DNA of 64,000 nucleotides from Hippophae tibetana (taxonomy: Eukaryota; Streptophyta; Magnoliopsida; Rosales; Elaeagnaceae): positions 44,492,501 through 44,556,500 of the forward strand of contig CM072802.1 of NCBI GenBank assembly GCA_037013495.1, written 5' to 3'. The translations under genes and the position numbers were made by a program. Positions 14,201-25,790 of this stretch are shown here, one piece after another (the stretch's first letter is position 1; each line of letters starts with the position of its first letter). A model generated the notes under the pieces. It did not search any database. It saw nothing but the letters and a program-made list of their open reading frames with translations, and was not told the DNA's origin.

Positions 14201-17200
14201 ACTGGATCAATCGAGAATTGACTAGATCGATCCAGAACATGTTAGATTAATCAAGTGGCCAAGATTTTGATTTTAAAACTTATTTTTAACTCGAATTAAA
14301 TTGACTTTTTACTATATTGTCCTTTTTCTTTAAAATTCTGTCAACTGATGACAATATAGTAATTTTACTTTGATCTAGTGCTTTAAAATATTTTATATAT
14401 ACAAATCTAAGCACACAACTTTAACCAACCACACAAGAACATTCTTCTATTTATCTTAATCTCTCTCTCTTGTTTTCCAAAAACTATTCAAGTGGGTTTT
14501 TTTATTAAGTTAATTTATCAAACATTTGAGGTTGTGTTTGATAGATTAACAAACCTACAATATTTGTGATATTGTGCTTTAAACTGATTGTTTTAGGGTT
14601 GTTAGTTGATTTCGATTTATTTGATATATTTATTAAATCATCTAATTAGGGTTATTCATTATTGAATCGACTCTAGGACACGCATTTGCACTTGTGTTAT
14701 TGTGTTAACGTTTCAGGTACTGATAGAACAGGATCGATTGCTTGTGTGACTCAAGTTGTCGAAACGTTGATTTGGATCTAAATACCTTTTTGGTAGAAGA
14801 TATGATGAAAGCAGTGGTTTATAAGTAAATTACTTTGGGGTTTTACCATGGTGAGTAGTATAAGACTTGACCTTGTAATTGGACCTTAATTTTTATAGGT
14901 AGTCCGATGGTTTTCCTCTTAGGTCATTAATGTGACCTAAGTTGTTTCCACCTAAAAATCTCATATCTTAATCTTTATATTTCGGTATTATTTTATTTAC
15001 ACATGATTACATTATTGACCGTCTATGAAAATTTTAATTTATCACATTTTCGTTGATTATCTATTCAGCCCTCTCCAACTAATTAAATCCATAACAAAAA
15101 ATAAAGAAGAAACTTTCAAAAACGAAATAAAGAAAAGACTAATTACGTGTCCATCGTAGATGTGTAAATTGTGATGAGATGTTAATGAAGTCTATAGTAC
15201 AATCCATTAATTTTCATAACCTATCCCATCTCGTCTCATTTAAATTTTCATGAGAAAAGATGATAATAAGATGATACTAATTGAGATATCTTATTTGTTC
15301 CAATTAAACCTAAATAAGATGAGTAAAAATACAAAAATAATAAAAAATATGATATACGATTATTTATAATGTGATATCTTAGGAAGAAAAATGAGCTACA
15401 ATTATATGTAAAGTTATGCACAATAAGACTACGATCTAAATGACATAAGATGAAATGTGATGATATTTAAACGTAATTAGACAATATTGTACCACGAGTC
15501 CATTTAAGACACTAAATGGATTATAAGATGAAATATGATAGCTCACTTTACATCTCTAGGACTCCATCAGCAGCTTGGTTGACAATTGACATGGTGCATA
15601 AATTTGCTTAATCACCGGTGGTGTCCTTTTTTATCCATAAATAAATCCAGCATGTTTATCAAGAAATCTAAAAGACACTTAATTTTTCATGCAACTTCTG
15701 AAGTATAGTAAAATGAGGCCTAAGGTTACAGAAAAGTACTTACAGAAATCTCAGACGTTCCAAGTTTATTGTAAGTGGGAATTCCCCAACTAACTTGTTA
15801 AAACTGACATCCCTATAACAATCCAATATAACAATATAAGATATAAACACCCTCCAGCCATAATAAAACATTCTTATATGTTAAGACTATATAAAACATT
15901 CTTATATGTTAGACTATATAAATGTAAAGTTGGCCCATTTATTAATCCCAGTAACTAAAGCTTTTGGGAGAAAGCAAAAAACACGTCGGCCTCCCTTCAA
16001 AAAATAAATAAACACCAAGGTTTGGAAAAAAGGAAGACAATTGACCCAAGAAAAAAAAAAGAGAGAAAGAAAGTAACCAAATAGATGTGCCTTGTTAAAT
16101 AAAAGAACAAAAAAAACCAATACTTGAGGATTTCAAAAAATATATTCAAAGTATTGGGCCTTCGCAAGAGACAAAGGACCCACACTTTAAAGGAATTTTG
16201 GAATTAATAAATATAATGTTGGTCCATCTTCAATTAACTTAAGCTTTTGGCATAATTAATAACCTAACACCTTCACATGGTATTGTAAAATGGTAACAAA
16301 ACCAGAGATTGTGTGTTCAAACTATGCAACCCTCTAATATTAAATTTCAAGTAATGGAGAGTATGGAGCCCACAATTGGTGGAATGTTAGACTGCCTAAA
16401 TATATTACTAGTCCATCTCTCAATAGCTTAGGTTTTTGGGAGGATTGGTGACCAGTAGATCCAACACAACTTAACAATCAACCACAAAGGAGCTTGTGTA
16501 TTGTCTGCAGTGTAAAGATACCCCCAAAATAATAATAATAATAATAATAAAAGAATTATCAGAACTTGTCTTTATCATAAATTTCCCCATTATTTAAAAT
16601 TTTCAAGATATCATTTTCTCAAGACCAGCAACCATTCTCAGTCCAGGTAAAATGCACAAGGAAAACAAAAACCATATTTTCTTTTTTAAGCTGCACTACA
16701 TCGTCACACTTTATGTGTGTCTGTCCAATGAAAGCAATGAAAAAAAAAATCCATTAAATCTTCAAGAGCTTCACTTACAGCATTTCCAGATTCTTCAATC
16801 TCCAGATGTAAGGAGGGATCTCTCCATAGATATTACAGTTTCTCAAAACCCTAAATTACATGACAGAATTGCATTACATAAACCGCAATTAAATTGATAT
16901 GAATGACACCTCTAATTTATTTGATGTGATGATATAAGTTCTCAACATACAATCTTACTAGGTTTGTCATGTTATCCAACTTAGGAAAGTGCTGCTCGGG
17001 GCCATGTATATCACTGATCCTCCTGAATATTGTATACATATCCAACCGTGAGAAAAGAAAGTGATAGATCCAAAATTAAAAGGAAGAAAAGTAACAAAAT
17101 CTGAAATAGAATTGATGTTGACTCACAATTCAAGTAAATTACTCAAGAGAGAGATGTTTTGTGGAAGGGGTCCCTCAAGTCCACTTGCATGCATTTCTCT

Positions 17201-20074
17201 TCAATGGTTCAAAAATGTATGAAAACAAAAGGTAGAAGATAACTTTAAAATATGTTTCACATGAAATAGAGCATATGCACTTTGAAAATTTTCAAACAAA
17301 TAAAAATCTTACAATCTTTCAAGTCGTTTCCAATTCTGTATAAAATCAGGTAACCTTCCGTTGAAGCTATTATCATTTATCCTTCTGCACATTACATGAC
17401 AGAATAGTACCAAATATATTGATAAGAACATCAGTAATATGTAATAAGGACACACAAATATAGTAAGAACTTACAAATCTGTTAAATTTACTAATCTAGC
17501 AAATGCCATTGGCAAGCTTCCCGTCAATTGATTGGATGACAACAACCTATATTGCAATTTACATGCAACCAAGCATAAAAATATATTTGTAAACATGAGT
17601 CGAGAATGGAAAAGGAAAGTTTAAACACAAAACATGCACAAAAGATGAAGAAATGTCTCACAAATTTTGCAAGTTGACTAATCTTCCGAGCTCATGAGGA
17701 ATAACACCCGAGAATCTGTTCGCTTCAAGGCTCCTGAATGAGTATGGAGGAAAAAGCAAATGAGCCCAAAAGGGAAAATTTTGTATAGATTCAAGCATAA
17801 AACAGCAATAGACATGCAATAACGTTCTATGAAATGAGTACAAGAAATTAAAAAAGACTTTTAGTAATAAAATGGAAGTGAAAAAAGAAACTGCAATTTT
17901 ATCATGTAGATGAACCCCCAACTGTAAGCATGTAATATATGTTATCATACACAATAACAAAAACCCAAAACCTGAAACTTACAGGTACGTGAGAGTAGTA
18001 ATATTTCCCAGTTCTTTAGGAATCTCCCCCGATAATCGATTAACAAGAACCGAGCTACATGGTAATCTAGCACGTTAGTTTATAGCATGAATAATATCAT
18101 TTAGATATTTAACATCCGAAAAGAACTCACATTGAAGTTAATTGCAACGAAGCCCATTCTTGAGGTATTGTACCATTGAGGTAATTATAAGCAAAATCAC
18201 TGCAGGTGAGAAGAAAAGGTCTAGAAAATTGCTAAAGAAATAATTTTTGTAAGACAATACATTAAATAATTTCACAGCGTTCTTACATTTTTCGAAGGTA
18301 AGGAAGTCTAACCAGTTGAGGCGGAAGCATACCGGGCAAACTATAACCTTTAAGTACACTATCAAGCAAGAAATGATATTTTCAGTATCTTGCCAAAGGC
18401 CAGCCATTCCTTGAAATTTAAAATGACATAATGATAATAATAACTAGAGATTTGTATATTCGTCAATGTTGTTACTTTTGACCAAAACATAATATTGTAA
18501 CTTGCAACAGGGTTCGCATTAAACTAAAGTTAAATAGCTAATTTACAATTATGATCTGCCATAATCTTTGCTGTAAGATTATTATGAATAGCAGTGTAAG
18601 TAAATTAGGCTATGAAAATGACACTGAACTGCCTAAAATAGAAACCCCTCGCATAAGATGGAAATTTGGAAGTCCAATTTCAATTTCAATTTCAATTTCT
18701 ACCAAGGTCAGGCATGCAAACCTACTAATGTCAACAGAATGAACAAGAACCTTTAGAACTGTAAGATCTGGAATAATGAATAACTAGTAATTGTAACTTA
18801 ATTCCGTAATGCAGTGAAAGAAGTATACATCCTTACGACATGACAGACAGAGCTGTTATCAACAGGGCAGTCACAATCAATGATACTATCAGATCCTCTT
18901 GGTGGCTCTGTTGTTACCCCAACCATTTCAATTTGGCAAGAGTCACCATTAAACTTCCAATACCTTGCACCCATCGTGCTAGTTACTTGCGTGAGAGCAT
19001 CAACTATCCAAAATCGAATAACAATCACATGAAAAAAAATTAATGTTGCAATGAATTTATTACACCTTATATTCGTAAAAACTAGAACTCTTGATAGTTT
19101 TAATAGAAATACTAGAATAATTGCCACATTGATTTACATTAAACATAACTTCAATGAGCAGAAAATATAGACTATGATGTATTTAGTTAAAGTGTCAATA
19201 ACATTTGCTAGCAATTCAAGACTTAATTAATATGAATTTTCACAGATTCAAGGAAGACATTCCATCATTTTGAGTGTTTCCAAAAAGTATAAAAATTTGA
19301 AGCGAGGAAATGGGGGTTAGCATAATTAAAATAAATACAAATTATGAAGAAATTGCTCCTACAAATTATCATCTCTCGTTGTATTTGCAGCCTCACTAGC
19401 ATAATAATGTATTCCTACGAGAATAAAGAGTAATTATGAACTACTGAACTAATTTAGGAAGGAATTGAAAATAGCTTCTACAAAATTACATATGTTTTCA
19501 GAGGGCCGAAGAGAATTATACTCTTTTCTATGAAATCAAAGCATGTTTATGATTTAGATAGTTATAGACCACCCATTAAATAATAATCGGTTTAAACTGC
19601 TTGGTCAACGCTCATCCCTTGCTTAACGAATCGCTTTTTTAAAAAGTCTCTTTCTCCTCTGCCCGTGAATCCCTTCTCTTTCTTTTCATTCCAGTAAAGA
19701 GTCTTATGTGGTCTGGTCTGTCCATTAGTTCTTCTCTATTGCTTCTTTGATTTAGTAGAAAGCCCGGAAAAAACCATCTCATAGGTCGTCCTCAGTAAGT
19801 AAAAACTTAAGAACCACTAATTCCAGAGGAAAAAAAGGCCCCTCTTTTTCTACCTTTTGGTTACTCAGAAAAACCCAGAAGAAAATAGGACCACAAAAGT
19901 ACCTTGATTCATCTTTCAAGGAGACCATAGTAGATGTGCCAAAAAAAATAGACTACAGTAAATGAAAAAATGACTCTTACCTTCTTCCTGGGGCAGCTTT
20001 GACTCCGCAAATCTCAGCATCTTGAAGCTGCCCGTTATAATAAATAACCAAATGAAGACACCCTTGACCACCAT
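2977..20074 (-). CDS. LRR-malectin receptor-like serine/threonine kinase (LRR-VIII-2 type), 24 exons
   Basis: Single-pass plasma-membrane receptor kinase resembling Arabidopsis At1g53430/At1g07650. Exons read on the minus strand: 20074-19981, 19003-18829, 18358-18287, 18199-18131, 18054-17983, 17733-17662, 17546-17475, 17384-17313, 17198-17127, 17022-16951, 16850-16779, 15812-15744, 13720-13655, 13244-13182, 13098-13051, 12950-12907, 6759-6371, 6237-6039, 5246-5094, 4634-4519, 4411-4201, 3984-3750, 3629-3479, 3357-2977. All introns are GT-AG, phases match, and the total is 3,039 nt (1,012 residues plus stop), the usual family length. Order: signal peptide, Cys-rich N-cap, about ten LRRs (90-327), malectin (about 402-597), TM (about 614-637), RD kinase with Lys699, HRD 794-796 and DFG 814-816. 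The ATG at 20074 was chosen because it opens a hydrophobic signal peptide that joins in phase to exon 2. The intron at 6760-12906 holds a Copia element. The ligand is unknown. Confidence 0.9.
6039..6759 (-). other. Receptor kinase exons 17-18: malectin domain
   Basis: Exon 17 (6759-6371) encodes [35 protein letters not shown] and [14 protein letters not shown], the hallmarks of the extracellular malectin fold. Exon 18 (6237-6039) continues with [11 protein letters not shown] and ends with the conserved [19 protein letters not shown]. Both frames are uninterrupted. The fold may bind carbohydrate or cell-wall ligands by analogy with other malectin receptor kinases; no ligand can be read from sequence. 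Confidence 0.88.
7452..7731 (+). repeat. 5' LTR of intronic Copia
   Basis: 280 bp, starting TATCAACAGTAGAG and ending CAAAATCGTTA directly before the primer site. Compared by eye with the 3' LTR it shows a few dozen differences, indicating an old insertion. The canonical TG start seems to have mutated to TA in both copies. Confidence 0.8.
7938..8745 (+). pseudogene. Copia gag, disrupted
   Basis: Starts [16 protein letters not shown] and then hits stops. Readable pieces include the gag core [19 protein letters not shown] at about 8185 and two zinc knuckles, [14 protein letters not shown] at about 8610 and [14 protein letters not shown] at about 8660. Several stops and frameshifts preclude a functional Gag. 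Confidence 0.75.
8880..11570 (+). pseudogene. Copia pol (protease, integrase, RT, RNase H), disrupted
   Basis: The protease site reads [14 protein letters not shown] at about 8892. Integrase fragments are seen at about 9410-9910 ([25 protein letters not shown]). Reverse transcriptase lies at about 10300-10915 ([39 protein letters not shown]). RNase H lies at 11289-11560 ([26 protein letters not shown]). Many in-frame stops and frameshifts separate these pieces, so the element cannot encode its own enzymes. Confidence 0.8.
11724..12008 (+). repeat. 3' LTR of intronic Copia
   Basis: 285 bp, starting TATTAGTGGTAGAAATTATG after a purine-rich tract (AATAGAGGA) and ending CAAAATTATTA. It contains internally repeated AT-rich phrases such as GTATATTTAGGTAAATAACT, seen also in the 5' LTR. 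Confidence 0.8.
12907..20074 (-). other. Receptor kinase exons 1-16: signal peptide, N-cap and LRR ectodomain
   Basis: Exon 1 encodes [15 protein letters not shown], a signal peptide, then KLPQEE, typical of this subfamily. Exon 2 carries the [13 protein letters not shown] cysteine cap. Its donor must be GTATAC at 18828, because that alone gives phase 2 and the reading CHVVRIVLKG; the nearer GTAAGG would break the frame. Exons 3-12 are each 69 or 72 nt, all start and end in phase 2, and encode one repeat apiece, for example [15 protein letters not shown] and [15 protein letters not shown]. Exons 13-16 give the cap reading DLSYNNFT, then [11 protein letters not shown], then CLKDFNCPQ. The last codon is split across the 6.1-kb intron and completed in exon 17 to read [14 protein letters not shown], a family signature. 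Confidence 0.88.
13801..15118 (+). repeat. Solo LTR of a SIRE/Maximus-like Copia in receptor-kinase intron 12
   Basis: About 1.3 kb in the intron 13721-15743. It matches, in reverse, the two LTRs of the Copia element at 34.86-54.0 kb. Shared phrases include AATATTTTCAAGCCGAAGAA near the start, AACGTTTCAGGTACTGATAG in the middle and a TTTCA end. Like those LTRs it is rich in GATCGATC-type words. No second LTR or internal coding sequence accompanies it. The left boundary is approximate and no target duplication could be fixed. Confidence 0.65.
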
Positions 20075-21208
20075 ATTCGAGATTCAATATGTTGGGGGAC
20101 CAACTACTGGGTTTGTGAAAAACACTGTGTAAACTAATTCACAATGATGAAAAACGTCAGCAAATCTATGCCACTATACACATGAAAATTAGCATACCAT
20201 TCGTTAGTTTAACACAATTTGTAGTGAGATTATCATTAGTTTAATGCATTGTTGTTATTGACTGAAAGCCACTGGCAAATTTTCAAATGCCTTTATCACT
20301 TAAAAAACACACAACAGTATAATAAAAAGCTTCAGTTGAAAAGTTAGGGCTTGAGGCTGCTAAAATGCAAGATGTATGCGAGGAGGATTGACTGATTCTT
20401 GTCCTTTTTTTTCTGTGTACAAGACAGCAACCGCTGCAAGTAACTGGGTAAAGTTTCTAGCCCATAAGACAAAATAATAGTTAATATAAAGTGTTTTACT
20501 TTTTCTTATCATTTGTTTGTTATAATAAAAATATCTAAAATACATTTTATATAATTATAAATTAATTATTAATAAAATTATCTAAAAATAATAAAATTAA
20601 GTCGGACAATATTACCTTATAAGATAATTTTTTATTTTCTTTACAAGAGTAAGAAATCATAAAGTAAAATATCGATAACTAGCACCTCAAAATATCTTAA
20701 AAGTTTTGCTCAGAAATCAAGAGAGGATAGGATTTTAGGAAGCATCAAAACTAGATTTCACGAATCCAAAACCGTACATTGTATCGAAAAAAAAAGTCAA
20801 ATCTACTAATATTTTAGTTGGTAGGCTCCACATCACTTAAAATATTTGGAAATTACTTTAATAATGTCCAAAACTTGTAATTACATACGTGAATTTCTTC
20901 ATTTAGAACTCTTTTTTCTAATCAGGATAGAGGCATGAAATAATCTTGTATTTTGATCTCCTTCCTTAATCCATAACTTCTTTGATTTTGATGCCATAAA
21001 AAATCTCATTTTGCTAATTCTTCGACACTTTAATAATATACCTCTTTAAGATTCGAGTCAAAAGTAGAAAAATGATTTGAATGAATATCATTCAATTTTG
21101 CTTGAAATAATTCCAAAGATATTTTAATTCAACATAAAATTCTCTAATTGTGTATAAGTAAGAAGCCACGTATCATGAATTATGCATTCACAATCCTTGT
21201 CTCTTAAC
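20075..21208. other. Intergenic: presumed promoter of the receptor kinase
   Basis: AT-rich DNA upstream of the minus-strand receptor kinase start. No protein-coding frame was recognised and no convincing TATA box was placed on the minus strand. The right limit is the start of a Copia LTR. Confidence 0.4.
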
Positions 21209-21441
21209 TGTTGGTGTGTGTTATGGTGTATGCTGCAACAGTGACATATACCAATATTTAGTGGAGCAAGGAATGCCAAATAATAATATTAGTGGAGTTG
21301 TAAAACATGGATGTGCAGCAGTTAGGGTTAGTTTTTAGTTTTCGTTTTTTTTGTATACATAGACCTAGACTCTTGTACAGAGATAGAACAGAAATGATAT
21401 GAAATATACATGATAATTATCAGAGAAACACAATATTTATC
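21209..21441 (+). repeat. 5' LTR and primer site of a truncated Copia
   Basis: 233 bp from TGTTGGTGTGTGTTATGG to AATATTTATCA, immediately followed at 21442 by TGGTATCAGAACAAG, a tRNA-Met-type primer binding site. No matching 3' LTR is present in the window, because the element is cut at about 23.67 kb. Confidence 0.65.
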
Positions 21442-21604
21442 ATGGTATCAGAACAAGTTATTATTGACTAATGGAATTACCTGCTACGTTGATTTCTGAT
21501 TTCTGGTATGACCATTCTGGTTTACATTTCTGATTTCTGGTGTGGTCATTCTGGTTTACTCGTTGAAACCAATCAGTTGTAATATTGAAAAAAAAACACC
21601 ATTA

Positions 21605-21835
21605 AAACCTCATAGAGGCAGTCAAAGATGAAATAACCTGAGAAACCAAGCGGTTGAGGTTAGTGTAATTTAGGCGCTCAATGTCTAGGGATTGTCGGCA
21701 TATATCATAAATGGCCTTATTATCAAGCAAAACAACAACATCAATGTGCTCCAGAAGGGAATGAGTAGAAAGAACATTGTTGTAAGGCTCAACCACATAG
21801 ATTGAAACCTGAGGGGATGGGTAAACAGTGAAACC
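21605..21835 (-). pseudogene. Captured alpha-tubulin gene fragment
   Basis: 77 uninterrupted codons on the minus strand match a central stretch of alpha-tubulin. It reads [11 protein letters not shown], then [34 protein letters not shown] and [18 protein letters not shown], ending MRF before a TAA. The reading frame is preserved, but the fragment lacks the first roughly 160 residues and the C-terminal half, and several conserved residues are changed (for example DNK for the usual DNE). It lies antisense inside the leader of a Copia element, between its primer site and gag, so it is a captured host gene piece and not a working gene. Confidence 0.85.
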
Positions 21836-22119
21836 TCACCAGTGCTGCGACCATCTAGTATCCAGAGTCGCCATTTCTGCTCAACGTCAGTTCCGCCGTC
21901 GCGACCTCAATAGAACCCTTCAGGGAGCCATACTGATCTAGCTGCTCGTTGGAGTCATTATAGCTTACCTGCGTTTGAAGTCTATCTACTTGTCGGAGCC
22001 ATCGTAGTTGCCCAACGTCGCTTACTCGTTGGGGCCGGTGTAGTCTCTCTACGTACCAATCTAGCTATCATCGTGGAGAAACTTGGAATGAAGTAGAAGA
22101 AGAGTGCCGCTTCACAGAG

Positions 22120-22200
22120 TCGGAGACGGAGGACCAGGTGGAGGGCTGACACCGTCTGAATGTTGTAGTCGGCTAGGGTTCGACCATCTTGATCTTCCAT
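22120..22200 (-). pseudogene. Captured ubiquitin gene fragment
   Basis: On the minus strand the sequence reads EDQDGRTLADYNIQ followed by TVSALHLVLRLR, matching the last third of ubiquitin (about residues 49-74). The terminal Gly-Gly is replaced by LCEAA, and the KEST stretch is altered to TVSA. It sits about 290 bp from the alpha-tubulin fragment, same strand, within the Copia leader. It is too short and altered to act as ubiquitin. Confidence 0.8.
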
Positions 22201-22305
22201 CAGAAGAAGAAAGGCGTCGCTCTGTGCGAATAGGAAAAAATTAGGGTTACATTCTGTTTTTTTTATATATATATAGTGGCTCGTGTGTAAAAAAATGATA
22301 GATTC

Positions 22306-23350
22306 ATGGAAGAATCTAGAGATTTAACCATCAATTACATATTGAATGAGTTGACTACAAAAATGATGGAAGTTCTAACTAGAGCTCAAACCACCTCACA
22401 ACCTTCGCTAACTGAAGTGTCGACTACCCTCATTAGTATCAAGTTGGGAGGATCCAACTATGCCTTGTGGTCCCAGGTGGTGGAGATGTATATCTCTGGC
22501 AAAGACAAAAATGGGATATATTAATAGGGATTTTCCTCAACCTACTAAAACCGACCCCTCATTCAGGAGATGGCGCACTGAAAATGCCATTGTCAAAGGA
22601 TGGTTGATCAATTCGATGGACCCCTCCTTGATTGCAAATTTTATTTGTTTCCCAACTACGAAACATGTTTGTGATTCTACTACTACCACCTACTATGATG
22701 GGACAGACACGTCTTAAGTGTATGATCTTCGTCGTCGAGTTACTCGTATGAAGCAAGCAAGTGGATCCATTGAAAAATACTACAATGACCTTCAAGGGTT
22801 GTGGCAAGACATTGATTTTCGTCATCCTAATCCAATGGAGTGTGTGACTAACATACAAAAATACAACTCCATCATACAGGAAGATCGAGTGTATACCTTC
22901 CTCGATGGACTTGATGACAAACTAGATAAAACTTGAAGTGATGTGCTTCAAATCAAACCATTCCCTACAATGAAACAAGCCTATGGATTCATCCGTATGG
23001 AAGAGGTCCGGCAGACCGTGATGATCACGGGTGCAGATACGACACCTAGAGTAGTTATGGCTTTCAAAGGGATCAAGGGACACCATAATCCAATGCCACC
23101 ATCTATTGACATGAAATGTGGCCATTGCGGAAACTCCAAACACACCCGTGAAAACTGCTTCAAACTACATGGGTATTCAGAATGGTGGAATGATCTTCAA
23201 GCACGGAAGAAACGGGAAACCACTAGACGAGTCGTTGTGGCTACCAATAATGCATCACTATCCCTTATTCCTCAGGTCGAATCTTCCCAGGATCCAGGTA
23301 TTTCAAGTAAATCATTTCACATCTCTACTCGTAGTGATAATGAGGATTAG
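22306..23350 (+). pseudogene. Copia gag, frameshifted
   Basis: Begins MEESRDLTINYILNELTTKM. The gag core reads IKLGGSNYALWSQVVEMYI, shifts frame near 22515 to continue YINRDFPQPTKTD, and meets a stop near 22717 before VYDLRRRVTRMKQASGSIEK. Another stop falls near 22936. A CCHC zinc knuckle, CGHCGNSKHTRENC, followed by FKLHGYSEWW, lies at about 23119-23190. Typical of a plant Copia Gag but non-functional. Confidence 0.8.
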
Positions 23351-23351
23351 A

Positions 23352-23670
23352 TTCTAGACTTTAGAGCTACAGAAAATATGACATTTGACCCAAAAGATCT
23401 CTCTAATACAACCCAACCGAGACGGAGTCGTGTTGCCAATGCCAATGGGATCACTTATCTAGTTACAAAGGCTAGAACAGTGACTTTATCTCCTTCATTA
23501 TCATTATCTAATACATTACTTGTACCCTCTCTTTCAAACAGACTAATGTCTGTAAGTCAGGTCACTTCAGATCTTAATTGTGTAGTATTGATGTATTCTA
23601 CCTTTGGTCTTCTACAGTATATTCTCATTAAGGAGATCATTGGGCGTGGTACTAAGAGAGGAAGGTTATA
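23352..23670 (+). pseudogene. Copia protease and pre-integrase remnant, truncated
   Basis: Reads ILDFRATENMTFDPKDL, where the catalytic DSG triad expected of Copia proteases has become DFR. It continues with VANANG, LLVPSLSNRLMSVSQVTSDL and IIGRGTKRGRLY, the pre-integrase motif, and is cut there by Athila-type LTR sequence. The remaining pol is missing. Confidence 0.7.
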
Positions 23671-25218
23671 TATTTGTCTTTTAGGAATCACGGGTATTTT
23701 TATTGTTTTTCAGGTATTTTCGCTTAAAAACGTAACTTAAAGACTCAAAGAGGAATATTGGAGGCAATACATCACAAATATATTCATAAAATAAATGAGG
23801 AAAAGTCAACAAATATGAAAAAAATTGACAAAATGGGTCAAAAAGGAGGAAGTCGGCCCATCTGCCCAGCCGTGCCGGCCAACGTGCGCGTCCCTGCTCC
23901 AGTCCGCGCGTCCCGCTGCCCATTTGCGTCCCATCTATGCGCCCTAATGTGCCCACACCAACATGACGTCATTATTCACTACTTCGCATTTTCTCCATTT
24001 TTAATTATTTTTTCACCCACTTTTTCTTCCAATCCTCACCTATAAATACCCTCATTCTCTTCATAACTAAACACACCTCAAAACACATCTTCTTTCTCTT
24101 CATTTCTTAGTTTTTAAGTTTTTCTTAGAAGCTTTTCTTAGTTAGTTTTTCTTAGTTTTAGAGTTATTCTCTTTTTGAGAAGAACTAGTTATGTTTTTGC
24201 AATTTATTTTCTTTTCGATTCAATAAATAGGAGTGCAAATTCTGTTTGGAGGTTTTCCAGCAACGGGAATAGCAACAAAGTACTGTAAGGATTTTATTTT
24301 CTTTATAGTTATTTTTTATGCTTTATTCTTACATATTATATTTAATTTGTCTGTAATTAAATTTAACACTCGTGACTATTTGTAAACATGATATAATAAT
24401 AACTTTGTTATGCTTGCGAAATATTAATTAGGTAAAAATCTCTAAAATAAATTGATTTTATTTTTATTCAAGATTTTATATTAAGAATATTAGAGAGAAA
24501 TATATTATTTTTCATTACAAACTTAAATCTGAAAATTAGATTTTAAGATTTAGTTATCCAGTCTGATTTAGAGTAGTGCTATTTTATTTGTTAGTACAAT
24601 CGCACGGTAGTTAGAGTGAAGCTATATTTCAAAAGTTTTTATAAGAATTATTATCTAAAAATGTATTGACAACATGTTTTCAGTAGTAGTTTTAGTACTC
24701 GGATAATTAAATTCTTAAGTTTAATTTGGATACCTTGAATAAAGTTTAAACTATCTAACCCCACCAAACGTGACATTTAAATGGTTCATTTTCAATCTCT
24801 TAGAAAAAAAGGAATTAATTTAATTAACCAAATTAGTTATCAACCCCACCTATAGATGTTAATTGATTTGTTTAGTTAGCAAAGAATATCTAAGCCCACC
24901 AAATGTGGTATTCATATAAAAAAAGAGAATCAATAAATATCAATTTATATATTTAATAACCTAAATAATATAAGCAAGCATAATTAACTTAGTTATTATA
25001 TCCATAAATACTCTACTATTATAAATGATAAAATTTGCATAAATATTTATTGAATCTGTATCTATGTTTATTTTTATGTTATTATATTAGAAACACAAAA
25101 ATCCAAATATCGTGAGAGGATGTTTAAGATTTAATTTCATTTTTAAAAATTTGAATAATAAATTACAAACCACAAATATTCATTCCTTAGATCGACCTTG
25201 GGAGTATACTTATCATTT
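23668..25218 (+). repeat. Athila-type LTR fragment, + orientation (left inverted arm)
   Basis: Matches the LTRs of the Athila at 35-49 kb, from about LTR position 95 (GGAATCACGGGTATTTTTAT) through the TATA region CCTATAAATACC at about 24040 and U5 (GACCTTGGGAGTATACTTA) at about 25195. Its first roughly 95 bp and last roughly 120 bp are missing. By eye it differs at about one base in ten from the intact element. Confidence 0.8.
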
Positions 25219-25790
25219 TCTACGAATAGTAAAATAATAATAATAATAATAATAACAAAAAAATAAAAGAAAATAATAATAATAATAAACTTAACATTCA
25301 TGAATAAAAAAAATTCAAAATTCAAAATTCAAAATTCAAAATTCAAAATTCATAATAAATAAATAAAAATTTAATAAATTTTAAATAAAAAAAATTAAAA
25401 AAAAGAAAAAAAATATTTTTTTAATTAGTTTCTTTTAAAAAAACATAAAATGTAAAAATATAAAAACAAATAAATAAAATTTAAACTTTGTTTTATTTAA
25501 ATAAATAAATAAAATAATAAAAATTTAGAAGAAAAATTAAATAAATAAATAAATTTTGAAATTTATTTAATTATTTTCTTTTAAAAAATAATAATTAAAA
25601 AAATTAATAAAAAAAAATTTAGTTTATTATTTTTTTTTAAAAACAATATTAATAAAATAAAATAACTTAGGGTTTAACTAGTTTTATTTAGTGTTTTGTA
25701 TTAAATACCATGTAAATTTTCTCTAAATTTTTGTATCGTTATTTTATTATTTTTCTTGATAGGAGTTTTAAATTTACGTTTTCAATAGCG
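25219..25790 (+). repeat. Athila leader fragment, + orientation, A/T low complexity
   Basis: A-rich stretch with tandem TTCAAAA units at about 25310-25350, ending with AGGGTTTAACTAGTTTTATT and an acceptor-like TTGATAGGAGTTTTAAATTTA. These closely match the end of the Athila leader just before Gag1 (37.93-38.03 kb). The primer binding site is absent. At about 25790 it meets LTR sequence of opposite orientation. Confidence 0.65.

Noticed and set aside
15914..16185. Two Phe/Leu-rich frames in a receptor-kinase intron
   Set aside because: Poly-purine/poly-pyrimidine low complexity inside an intron; no homology recognised.
18138..18407. 89-residue frame on the minus strand
   Set aside because: It reads a wrong frame across receptor-kinase exons 3 and 4 and their intron.
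18829..18840. Use of the GTAAGG donor next to CATGTC for exon 2
   Set aside because: It looks stronger but breaks the frame with exon 3; GTATAC 8 bp downstream restores phase 2 and the conserved CHVVRIVLKG reading.
2977..20074. Two separate genes: an LRR protein and a malectin-kinase
   Set aside because: Exon 16 ends in phase 1 and exon 17 starts in the complementary phase, giving the family signature [14 protein letters not shown]; the interval is a Copia-containing intron.
25143..25640. Minus-strand hydrophobic frame and other frames in A/T runs
   Set aside because: Low-complexity A/T translation (Phe/Ile/Asn runs), part of the Athila leader.
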